From positions 1 to 64,000 of the forward strand of contig NZ_RZNX01000009.1 of the NCBI RefSeq assembly GCF_003994465.1: 64,000 nucleotides of DNA. Direction: 5' to 3'. A model generated the notes under the pieces. The model was not told the DNA's origin. It ran no database searches and saw nothing but the letters and a program-made list of their open reading frames with translations. The DNA is from Paenibacillus zeisoli. Its GTDB lineage: Bacteria; Bacillota; Bacilli; Paenibacillales; Paenibacillaceae. The translations under genes were made by a program, and so were the position numbers. Positions 37,701-46,500 of the stretch are shown piece after piece (the stretch's first letter is position 1; each line of letters begins with the position of its first letter).

Positions 37701-38471
37701 ATGGAAATATTGAAAGTGAATAATCTCAGTAAAATATATAAAGGCGCCGTATCTTATGAGGCTTTATCCAAGATTCAGCTGTCTGTCAACCCAGGTGAAT
37801 TCGTCGGCATCATGGGTCCTTCGGGAAGCGGCAAGACCACGCTGCTGAATCTGGTCTCCACCATTGACTCGCCCACTTCGGGCGAGGTGCTCATTAACGG
37901 CCGCAATCCGCATACGCTCTCTGCCGATCAGCTTGCTGTCTTTCGCCGCCGGGAACTCGGATTTGTATTCCAGTCCTTCAATCTGCTACATACATTAACG
38001 GTCAAGGAGAACATCCTTCTCCCTCTTGCTCTGGACGGAGTGAGTCTGAAGGAAATGAACTCCCGGATCGATCAGCTGGCTGACAAGCTTGGCATCACCA
38101 CCATTCTGGACAAGCGCACCTATGAGATATCTGGAGGCCAGGCCCAGCGGACGACGATTGCCCGTGCACTGATTCATGAGCCCAAGCTGGTGCTGGCGGA
38201 TGAACCTACAGGGAATCTGGATTCCAAGGCGGCCCGTGATGTTATGGAGATCATGGAGAAACGCAATCAGGAGGACGGCACCACCATGATGCTGGTCACC
38301 CATGATCCTGTCGCGGCCAGCTACTGCAACCGGGTCGTCTTCATCAAAGACGGACAGCTGTACAATGAAATTCATGATGGGGACAACCGGGCAGCCTTTT
38401 ATCAGAAAATTATGAATGTTCTGTCGCTATTGGGAGGGAATGCTGATGAATTTCAGACAATTCGCATTTAA
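37701..38471 (+). CDS. ABC transporter ATP-binding protein, BceA type
   Basis: A 256-residue ATPase: Walker A GPSGSGKTT near residue 42, Q-loop FVFQSFNLLHTL, signature ISGGQAQRTTIARAL, Walker B LVLADEPTGNLDS, H-loop LVTHDP. These belong to the MacB/BceA family that works with FtsX-type permeases to detect and resist peptide antibiotics acting on lipid II cycle intermediates. Start chosen at ATG 37701 (RBS GAAAGGGGA); the frame upstream is open but unlikely to be translated. It overlaps the permease gene by 26 bp. Confidence 0.93.
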   Translation: MEILKVNNLSKIYKGAVSYEALSKIQLSVNPGEFVGIMGPSGSGKTTLLNLVSTIDSPTSGEVLINGRNPHTLSADQLAVFRRRELGFVFQSFNLLHTLTVKENILLPLALDGVSLKEMNSRIDQLADKLGITTILDKRTYEISGGQAQRTTIARALIHEPKLVLADEPTGNLDSKAARDVMEIMEKRNQEDGTTMMLVTHDPVAASYCNRVVFIKDGQLYNEIHDGDNRAAFYQKIMNVLSLLGGNADEFQTIRI

Positions 38472-40359
38472 CAATGTGATCCGCAACAAGCGGACCTACA
38501 TTGCCCACTTTCTAAGCAGTGCCTTTGCTGTCATGATCTTCTTCATCTATGCGCTGCTGCTCTACCATCCGGATCTCCAGGGAGAGCTGGCCTCCACTAG
38601 CAGAACGATGAGTATGCTGGCGAGTATGGGCATGGAAATCTGTCAGTATATCGTCTTCATCTTCTCTTTCTTCTTCCTGCTGTATTCGGTCAGTAGCTTC
38701 CTGAAGCTGCGCAAGCGGGAATTCGGTATTCTGATGCTTCTGGGCATGTCGAAGAGACAGCTGCATAAGCTGTTGTTCATCGAGAATATTCTAATCGGCT
38801 TTGGCTCTATTGTCGCGGGAATTGGGGTAGGCCTGATTTTCTCCAAGCTCATCCTGCTCGTCAGTGCGAATCTGCTGTCGATTGAACAGGGGCTCAGGTT
38901 CTATATTCCGCTGAAAGCAATCTGGCTGACCGCCGGCGCGTTCGCGGTAATGTTCGTCGTCATCTCGCTCTTCACCTCCCTGATGGTGCGCAAGGTAGAG
39001 CTGGTAGAGCTGATCAAATCTTCCGACAAGCCGAAGCCGGAGCCGAAGGCCTCCTGGGTGCTCTCTCTCCTTGCCGTGCTGCTGATTGGCGCTGGATATG
39101 GATGTGTATTCTATTTCGTAATCATGCATGTCTACAGCCTCGCCCTTCTGGCTGTAGGTGTCGGGCTCGTCATCCTGGGAACCTATTTCCTCTTCACCCA
39201 GCTTAGTGTATATGTCATTCGGATGCTCAAGAGAAATCAAGGTTTGTTCTTCCGCCGCACTAACCTATTGACCTTATCCGAGCTTTCCTATCGGATGAAG
39301 GATAACGCGGTCATGTTCTTCATGGTCTCAATTATTTCCGCGGTTGCTTTCACCGCGATTGGCACCTGTCTGGCGATCGGGGCGCCGGGTCTGGCTGAAA
39401 TGGCGAACCCATACTCGTTCAGCTACGCTTCTTATTATGGCAATACGAAAGAACAGGAGCACATCCGGCTGATCCAGCAAGAGCTGACCAGGAACGGCTT
39501 CAAGTACCGGATGGGTGAAGTCTCAATAGATCAGTCAGACAATGGTCTAAGGTTGATCAAGCTAAGTGACTACAACAGCCTAGCGAAGACGCTGGGTCGG
39601 CCTGCCGAGCAGCTGCAGGATCAGATGACCATTCTCGCGCCATCCTCGCTAGAGATGGCCAATACTTACAAGATCCAGGGAGTTCCAAGTCAACAAGTGG
39701 GCATCATCAGGAGAGATTATAAGGGCACTTTCAAGGTCATAAAATCACTTGATTATGTCGTCCTACCCAACATCTGGGGTTTATACATTGTTACGGATAA
39801 AGATTTCCATACGATCTTCGCCAAGGAACCCAAACAAAACATAAATAAAACCTATCATTTTGTCGTAGAGGACTGGCAAAAGAGCCGGGCCGTCTCGGAA
39901 CAGCTTAAGAAGTTAATCCCCCAGGACAACAGTCACTACACTTTATCTTCTTTGGTCGATAAATGGACTGAATCCCAGCAGGTTAACGGCATTCTGCTTA
40001 TCTTGAGCGGACTTGTAGGCATCGTCTTCTTCACTTTCGCCGCCAGCTTCATCTACTTCCGTCTATATGCCGACTCGGAGCGGGATGAGCAGCAGTACAA
40101 GATGATCGCCAAAGTGGGGCTCAGCCGCAAGGAACTCAACAAAACCGTAACCCAGCAGCTGATCCTCATGTTCTTCCTGCCCCTTGTGCTGGCGATGATT
40201 CACAGCGCCGTAGCCATAGCTGCCCTTCAGCAGCTGATCTCCTACTCGGTATTTCAATACGCGATTGCGATATTTGCCACATTCCTGTTCATTCAGATTA
40301 TCTATTTCTTCATTACTCGCTCTCGCTATCTAAGACAATTGTATCGAAAGTTGGTGTAG
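38446..40359 (+). CDS. FtsX-type ABC permease, BceB type
   Basis: A 637-residue permease with about ten membrane segments: one N-terminal helix, a three-helix FtsX core (VSSFLKLRKREFGILMLLGM), further helices to about residue 300, then a ~200-residue extracellular domain (from YSFSYASYYGN to SLVDKWTESQQ), then the C-terminal FtsX repeat. The large loop before the last helices is the substrate-sensing domain in BceB-like proteins. ATG 38446 after GGGAGGG; the frame opens at 38416. The target peptide cannot be predicted. Confidence 0.93.
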   Translation: MNFRQFAFNNVIRNKRTYIAHFLSSAFAVMIFFIYALLLYHPDLQGELASTSRTMSMLASMGMEICQYIVFIFSFFFLLYSVSSFLKLRKREFGILMLLGMSKRQLHKLLFIENILIGFGSIVAGIGVGLIFSKLILLVSANLLSIEQGLRFYIPLKAIWLTAGAFAVMFVVISLFTSLMVRKVELVELIKSSDKPKPEPKASWVLSLLAVLLIGAGYGCVFYFVIMHVYSLALLAVGVGLVILGTYFLFTQLSVYVIRMLKRNQGLFFRRTNLLTLSELSYRMKDNAVMFFMVSIISAVAFTAIGTCLAIGAPGLAEMANPYSFSYASYYGNTKEQEHIRLIQQELTRNGFKYRMGEVSIDQSDNGLRLIKLSDYNSLAKTLGRPAEQLQDQMTILAPSSLEMANTYKIQGVPSQQVGIIRRDYKGTFKVIKSLDYVVLPNIWGLYIVTDKDFHTIFAKEPKQNINKTYHFVVEDWQKSRAVSEQLKKLIPQDNSHYTLSSLVDKWTESQQVNGILLILSGLVGIVFFTFAASFIYFRLYADSERDEQQYKMIAKVGLSRKELNKTVTQQLILMFFLPLVLAMIHSAVAIAALQQLISYSVFQYAIAIFATFLFIQIIYFFITRSRYLRQLYRKLV

Positions 40360-40432
40360 AACAGCTGCTCGCAGGAGCAGCATTCGCTCTTGGGATCTGC
40401 ACGAACACAAACCGTATCTCCTTAACTAAAAT

Positions 40433-40477
40433 CAGGGGCCGTCCCTCAAGATCCAAGATCTTGCGGGACGGCCCCTG
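40433..40477. terminator. Very stable convergent terminator hairpin
   Basis: A 13-bp perfect GC-rich stem, CAGGGGCCGTCCC with GGGACGGCCCCTG, then a T/C mismatch and a further 7-bp stem CAAGATC/GATCTTG around loop CAA. It lies between the permease and the convergent membrane-protein gene; the minus-strand side is followed by ATTTTAG, the plus-strand side has little T-run. Confidence 0.75.
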
Positions 40478-40500
40478 TCTAATGAATCGGGTCACCTTGC

Positions 40501-40926
40501 TTAAGGGGTACCTGATTTGTCCACATAAGCAGTAGCTGTATATTTGAATACAAAGTATCCGAGAAGTGCATATACGGCAGCCGGAATTAAGCCAGCGAGC
40601 GTAATATGCGAGAATGGGAAGATGATGAGCACAGCCTCAAGCCATAATGCGTAAGGCAGGTATTTAATGTTTCCAGAAGTCAGTGTCAGCCAGGCTCCAA
40701 GCAGGAAGGCTTGGTGAGCCAGTGCCAGCAAAGGGATGGTATAGAATAACGTGATCAGTCCCGAGGTGCTTTGATAAGGAAGGATCAGAATAAGAATTTC
40801 ATATAGAAATCCAACTCCCAGTCCTCCGAATAACAACTGCATGTCATATTTCCTTAATTGACGGTACCACCCAAATGATTCGAACCACTTACGAAGCTCT
40901 TGTAACACAACCCAAAATTGCTGCAA
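40501..40926 (-). CDS. Small integral membrane protein of unknown function
   Basis: A 141-residue protein with four predicted membrane helices (MQLLFGGLGVGFLYEILILI, LITLFYTIPLLALAHQAFLL, LEAVLIIFPFSHITLAGLIP and the C-terminal VYALLGYFVF). The amphipathic N-terminus has WFESFGWYRQL. No family recognised. It starts 2 bases after the stop of the zinc-ribbon gene, so the two are almost certainly one operon. ATG 40926. Confidence 0.75.
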   Translation of the reverse strand: MQQFWVVLQELRKWFESFGWYRQLRKYDMQLLFGGLGVGFLYEILILILPYQSTSGLITLFYTIPLLALAHQAFLLGAWLTLTSGNIKYLPYALWLEAVLIIFPFSHITLAGLIPAAVYALLGYFVFKYTATAYVDKSGTP

Positions 40927-40928
40927 AA

Positions 40929-41381
40929 CTATTCCCCCTTACGATTGGTATGATCAGGCAGTGAGTGCCCGCCTTCTTCTAGCTCTTCTTTGACATCTGT
41001 CTCATACTCCACTGTACTGTTATGCTTCACTTCATATGTATGTCCACAGTGGTTACAGAATTTGGCCTCGATATTGTTCGTTGCCCCGCATGACTTGCAG
41101 GTCTTGGAATCATTAATGTTCGCAATATGCAGCAGATTCTGCTCAATTGCAAGCTGCAGCTCTTGAATACGCACGGCATGAGTGGATACCTGCTCCTTGG
41201 ACACAGGCCATGAGCCCTCTTCCATGGATTCGAATACGATTCTGCCTATGGCCTCATACTGCCCCGCCATCTCATTCTGCATGGAATTGTTCTGCATCTT
41301 CAGACGGTTGATCTCTACCACATTCTTGGCCTTGTTGCCCGCTTCAGCTACACCCGCCTTAAATTTATCCAAAAAACTCAA
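40929..41381 (-). CDS. Coiled-coil protein with C-terminal zinc ribbon
   Basis: A 150-residue protein. The first ~100 residues are helical and coiled-coil-like (FKAGVAEAGNKAKNVVEINR, then LKMQNNSMQNEM); then a zinc ribbon with CKSCG and CNHCG, 13 residues apart; then an acidic tail. The frame opens at 41414 but AAGGAGGAA lies inside it, so I place the start at TTG 41381 (MSFLDKFKAG). Zinc-ribbon proteins with this plan are often membrane-associated accessory factors; the co-transcribed membrane protein fits, but the role is unknown. Confidence 0.8.
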   Translation of the reverse strand: MSFLDKFKAGVAEAGNKAKNVVEINRLKMQNNSMQNEMAGQYEAIGRIVFESMEEGSWPVSKEQVSTHAVRIQELQLAIEQNLLHIANINDSKTCKSCGATNNIEAKFCNHCGHTYEVKHNSTVEYETDVKEELEEGGHSLPDHTNRKGE

Positions 41382-41569
41382 AGTATGCTTCCTCCTTTTT
41401 AATACGTTAGTCAACTATTCGACATATCTCCCTCAAATCCTTCCAGTATCGGCATGATTAGACTATTTCAGATTTGTCTAACAGGGTCTTCTTGGTTCAC
41501 CTCCATGAAAATCAAGACAAACCTTGCTATAATTAAGGCTGGACGGACTGAACTTAAGATCAGATAGGA

Positions 41570-41899
41570 ATGAATCAAATGGCCTTCGGCGTTAGCAGAC
41601 AGGAGCTTTACGATTGGAAAGAACAAGTCAGACGCGGTGAAGTTGCATACCTTACTCACTATTGGCTGGAGCCACGGTGGCCCGGAATAACGACAGTTAC
41701 CAAAGTGGGCTGCTCGGATCTTCTTAAGCTCACAGCTTGGTGCCAAGAACATGGTCTTAATCCCAAATATATTCATCAGCGTCAGCCTTATCCCCATTAT
41801 GACTTAATCGGCTCGAAGCAAATATCTATCCTGAAGCAGGAACAGCTCTGGGATCAAATCGAACGCTTTAAGCTGCTTGAACAGACACCGCCTTTCTAA
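41570..41899 (+). CDS. YneQ-like hypothetical protein
   Basis: A 109-residue protein; AFGVSRQELYDWKEQVRRGE, AYLTHYWLEPRWPGITTVTK, VGCSDLLKLTAWCQEHGL and YPHYDLIGSKQ resemble, from memory, the B. subtilis YneQ family, whose function is unknown. Either ATG 41570 or the fourth codon could start it. Monocistronic with a strong terminator. Confidence 0.75.
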   Translation: MNQMAFGVSRQELYDWKEQVRRGEVAYLTHYWLEPRWPGITTVTKVGCSDLLKLTAWCQEHGLNPKYIHQRQPYPHYDLIGSKQISILKQEQLWDQIERFKLLEQTPPF

Positions 41900-41943
41900 T
41901 ACTTTATGGTGATCTCCGGAGATTGAATTCCTGTTCGAACAAG

Positions 41944-41971
41944 AAAAAGAGAGCCCGTGGGCTCTCTTTTT
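41944..41971. terminator. Bidirectional terminator between yneQ-like gene and bdbC
   Basis: Perfect stem AAAAAGAGAGCCC/GGGCTCTCTTTTT with a 2-3 base loop region; A- and T-runs on both sides serve the two convergent units. Confidence 0.85.
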
Positions 41972-42056
41972 AAATTGGCATTTAGCTATTAGATCTAGAT
42001 TAATCTGAGACACAGATCAAAAGTTCACAATTCGGGTACTGCCGTAACTCTGTTAT

Positions 42057-42533
42057 TCAGTCCTGCCCTGCCAGCTCCTGCTCCGCATCTATTTCTTCTT
42101 CACTCTGCTTACTGCGTCCCAGAGACAGGAACACGGTAATAAGAATAAAGGCAACCAGGGCCATCAAGGGAATCGTAATGAATCCGAACCAATCAAGATA
42201 GTCCACATTGCAGGGCACTCCCACCTTGCATGGAGCAAGCTTGGAGAATCCAGGAATCTTCTGGTCGGCATAGTGAACCAAAGAGATACAGCCTCCAATG
42301 ATATTCAGCGGCAGCAGATAGCGGATGATGTTCCGGTCCTCGCGGTAAGCCGCGATGCCCAGAAGAATTACCTGCGGATACATGAATATTCGCTGGAACC
42401 AGCACAGCCGGCACGGTTCAAACAGCATCACTTCACTCAAGTACAGACTGCCTACGGTGGCCACGATGGACACTAACCAAGCCAAGTATAGAGCATAGAC
42501 ATGAAATACAGAACGTACTGGCTTATCACTCAT
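42057..42533 (-). CDS. bdbC: Disulfide bond formation protein BdbC (DsbB type)
   Basis: A 158-residue protein with four membrane helices. CRLCWFQRIFMYPQ near residue 37 is the quinone-facing CxxC, and CKVGVPC lies in the second extracellular loop, the two redox-active pairs of DsbB/BdbC proteins. It reoxidises the thiol oxidase BdbD and hands electrons to quinone. It starts 2 bases after the bdbD stop; the tail is rich in Glu (KQSEEEIDAEQELAGQD). Confidence 0.92.
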   Translation of the reverse strand: MSDKPVRSVFHVYALYLAWLVSIVATVGSLYLSEVMLFEPCRLCWFQRIFMYPQVILLGIAAYREDRNIIRYLLPLNIIGGCISLVHYADQKIPGFSKLAPCKVGVPCNVDYLDWFGFITIPLMALVAFILITVFLSLGRSKQSEEEIDAEQELAGQD

Positions 42534-42535
42534 GG

Positions 42536-43309
42536 TTACTCACCCTTTAACGCTTTTTCGATGTCTTTCTTCAGACTGTCATAGTCCAGATAATGACCCG
42601 TGTATTGAGTATCGTTCACATACACCGTAGGTGAATATTGAATATTCAGTTCATTTGTCTTGGTATTATGCTTGTCCACTTCATCCTGATATTTCTTCTG
42701 TTCGATATCCTGCTGAAGCTTATTGTAATCGATCTGCAGATTCTCCTTCTTAGCCAAATCTACAAGGTAGGCTTCTGTAATCCGGCCGCTGTTCTCGGCA
42801 CCCTGCTCACGATAAAGCGCTTCATAATACTTCCAGAACGCGTCATTGTTTTGGTGATATACCGCCTGTGCCGCCAGCGCAGCCAGATTGGATTCTTCCC
42901 CGATGAAGGAGAAATTCATAAAGTAGAAGGACACCAGGCCTTTGTCGACGTAGTCTTTGACGATCTGCGGCTTGACCTGCTGAGTGAAATCTCTACAAGC
43001 CGGGCATTGATAGTCTCCAAACTCAACAATCTTCACTTTGGCTTCCTTGTTACCTAATACCGGGAGGGTATCATAAGGAAAGTTGGGTTTAACCACTTTA
43101 TTCGAAGAATTCGGGTTAGACGCTGGGTTGGAAGAATTGGGCTTAATGGTGAATACAACGATGATAAGAACCAAAAGTACAGCCACAGATGAGAACCAGA
43201 TCAGCCGCTTCATTCTTTGTTTCTGGAGCTGCTCCTCTCGTTTACGCTGTGACAAAGCCGTCGTTTTCTTTTTGGGTTGCAGTGTAATCCCCTCTTTCTC
43301 TATTAACAT
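42536..43309 (-). CDS. bdbD: Thiol-disulfide oxidoreductase BdbD (DsbA type)
   Basis: Membrane-anchored thioredoxin-fold oxidase. After a basic N-terminus comes one membrane helix (LIWFSSVAVLLVLIIVVFTI), a Ser/Asn/Pro linker, and the catalytic domain with VEFGDYQCPACRDF (CPAC) and the cis-proline in IQYSPTVYVNDTQY. It introduces disulfides into exported proteins and pairs with BdbC. The start is uncertain: the frame opens at 43348, ATG 43309 has a weak RBS, and GAGGGG further down would favour a non-ATG start near 43280. Confidence 0.9.
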   Translation of the reverse strand: MLIEKEGITLQPKKKTTALSQRKREEQLQKQRMKRLIWFSSVAVLLVLIIVVFTIKPNSSNPASNPNSSNKVVKPNFPYDTLPVLGNKEAKVKIVEFGDYQCPACRDFTQQVKPQIVKDYVDKGLVSFYFMNFSFIGEESNLAALAAQAVYHQNNDAFWKYYEALYREQGAENSGRITEAYLVDLAKKENLQIDYNKLQQDIEQKKYQDEVDKHNTKTNELNIQYSPTVYVNDTQYTGHYLDYDSLKKDIEKALKGE

Positions 43310-43411
43310 ACTGCCACAAATTCTAGATAGTAAATAACATTTCGTCAAGCGTTATGACGCACTTCATGGACTCCATATTCTTCATACATCCGGAAGCTGT
43401 AATAAAGCATG

Positions 43412-43462
43412 AAAAAAAGGGCTTACCCCCAGCCAATTTTGGCCGATTACCGGGATAGCCCT
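43412..43462 (-). terminator. Terminator of the giant repeat-protein gene
   Basis: Outer arms AGGGCT (43418-43423) and AGCCCT (43457-43462) with inner CCC/GGG pairing; on the minus strand it is followed by T7. It lies 40-90 bases after the stop at 43501 and before bdbD. Confidence 0.75.
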
Positions 43463-43500
43463 ATAGTTGTGACAATTTTCTAAAATCAATCTAAACTAAA

Positions 43501-46500
43501 TTAACTCAGGCAGCTTCCAATCGCAATCCAGGTGACGAAGCCATACGTTTGAGGACCTCCTGTATGCCGAGTCAGCTCTATAACCGCGGATTCCGGAGAA
43601 CGGGACTTCAGCGAAGCATAGATGGTAGGCTGATTCGTCATCGCAACCAAAGTATAATTCTGATCCCCGAAAGGCTCCTCGAACTTAATGGTCAGCTCCG
43701 CCTGGTTCTCCTGCCCTTGGAGCAGGAAGACCGACATCCCAAACTGCTGCATCGCATGCACGCCCTTCAAGCTTTGCACCGGTGTAACCGTCAACTGATC
43801 CAGACCGATAGCTCCCGGTTCCAAATGTATTGCAGATACGGAGCCTTCAGCTAAATGATGCGACTGCACACTTTCCTCCGCCAAGTGATAGCTTTGAATA
43901 GATAACGGCTTAATATGATCCGCACTCACCGAATCATTCTGCAGCACTACTTCATCCACAATGCCTCTAGTCAAGTGCTCCCGGGATATGCATTCTGCTT
44001 CCAGATGTTCTCCTTGTATTCCTCTCTCAGGCAGCAAGCCTCCGGAGAGCAGGTCTTTGGACAAATGCGCTTTAGTAATAATACCGCGCTGAATGTGCCC
44101 CGAAGCTACCGCTTCTTTTGCAATATGCCGGCTATCAATACTGCTTGCGGCTAGCTGCTTAGATTGAACCGAGCCAGCGGACAGCTTCTCGGAGCTGATT
44201 GAAGCATTCTGCAGTGCATTACCTGAAATGGTCTGCGAGCCCAGGTGATGCCCCTGGATGGAACCAGGCTGCAGATGCTCTGGCCCAATCGATTCGGGAG
44301 CAAGATGGTACGCCTGAATGGCGCTACCAGATATTTTCTCAGAGCCAATCGACTCATCCTGCAGTGATTGTCCCGAGATGGCTCCCTCGGCCAGATGATA
44401 TTCCTGAACAGCTCCCGCCTGCAGATGGCTCGTGCCCACTGAATCGGCCGCGATATGCCGGGACTGCACGGATTCATTCGCCAGAGACGCCTCCTGCACA
44501 GCTCCCTCTGAGATATGAGCCGGCTGAATCGCTCCCTCCGCAATTTGGGATGCGTTCACACTTCCCTGCGCCAGATGCCTTGTGTCCACAGCCTCATCAG
44601 CCAGCTTATCAGAAGTGATAGCTCCATCTCGAATTACTGCCCCAGAGACAGCCTGGGAAGCCAGATGCACATCCTGCACAGCTCCAAAGTTAATATGTTC
44701 CGAATGAATGGAACCCAGATCGATGTTGGCCGATTGTACGGCACGCCCCGCAATTAGCTCCGAATGAATAATGCCCGGGGAGAGGTGATACGACTGGATC
44801 GTCTCCTCCGCGATCTTGGATGAGATCACACTTCCTTCAACCAGATGCCGAGCACTGACTGAGTCTTCTGACAGCTTCTCGGAAGTAACAGCACCATCCT
44901 CCAGAACCGAACCAGAGATCGCCCCTGGGGCCAGATGTCTGGCTTCTATCACGCCAGAATCGATATGAGCAGCAGCAACTGAACCTGCCGACAAATGTTC
45001 AGCATGAATGATGCCTAGCTGGAGATGATCAGTAACTATCGCACCTGATGCAATATGTCTAGCTTCAATTGCTTCTGAAGTGATATGACCAGCAGCGATT
45101 GAACCTTCTGCCACATGTTCAGGATGGATGATATCCGGCTGGAGATGATGAGAGACGATCGTACCTGCAGCAAGATGCCGGGTCTGGATGGTGCCGGATG
45201 CCAGGTGACCTGCGCCAATAGCCTCAGGTGATATATGTCCGGACTGAATGGAGCCTTCTTTCAGTTGATCGGAATGGATGGAGCCTGCCGACAAGTGCCG
45301 GGTCTGCACACTTCCAGGAGCCAGCTTGGAAGAGGTTACACTCTCTTCAGCCAAATGCAGCGATTGAATGGCTTCCGGTGCAATCTTGGCTGAGCTGATC
45401 GTCCCATCTTCTAGAATGGAGCCGGTAATAGCCTCAGAGGCAAGGTGCTTAGCACGGATGGCTCCTTCTGCGATATGATCCGATCCTACTGAGCCTTCTG
45501 CAAGATGCTCGGCATATACGGATTCATTTCTAAGGTGATCGGAGCCTACCGAGCTTGCTGCGATATGTCTGGATTGGATCACACCCGAAGCGAGATGGTG
45601 GGAGCCTAGGGATTCAGAAGAGATGTGCTCGGCCTTAACAGCCTCCCTGGCCAGAAGTCCCGAATGAATCAGGCCTTCAGAGAGATGATCTGACTGAACA
45701 CTACCTGCCGCCAGCTTGGTTGATGTTACACTGCCTTCGGCCAGATGAGGAGTATCAATCGCACCGACGGCAATCTTATCGGAGCCCACGCCTCCGTCCA
45801 TCAGCGAAGCACCAGTAATTGATCCTGAGGCAAGATGCTGGAGCTGAATGGCTCCTTCTGCGATGTGTTCGGGGCCCACTATTCCCTCAGCCAGATGACC
45901 GGACTGCACAGCGTGGGTCCGAATATGGCCGGAACTTATTACGCTCTCAGAAAGGTGTTTGGACTGAATCGCCTGAGAGGCAATGTGGTCCGGACCAAGG
46001 GCTTCAAGAGCAATATGTTCAGCATGAACTGCACCTTCTGCCAATAGGCTGGACTGAATTATGCCTGCTTGCAGGTGATATCCTCTTACGCTGCCTGTAG
46101 CCAGTTTCGAAGAAGTGACGCTGCCCTCTGCGAGATGGAAGGTGTGAATGGCTTCTCCCGCAATTTTCTCCGAACGTACAGCTCCATTCTCGAGCGATGA
46201 ACCCGTAATGGCTTCTGAGGCTAAATGCCTCGATTGAATTGCGCTGGAGGCAATATGAGTGGAACCTACAGCCCCTTCATATATATGATCTCCCTGTATC
46301 GCAGCCGTCTTGATGTGACCGGAGCCAATCGATTCTTCGGCTAGATGTTTGGACATTACAGCACCCGGTTTCAAATGAGAGGAGCCCAGCGATTCTGGGG
46401 CAACGTGCTCGGCATGGACAGCACCCTCTGCGAGGAAATTAGACAATATCAGTCCATTCGATAGATGGTGGGACTGCACGCTGCTGGTTGCTAACTTGGT

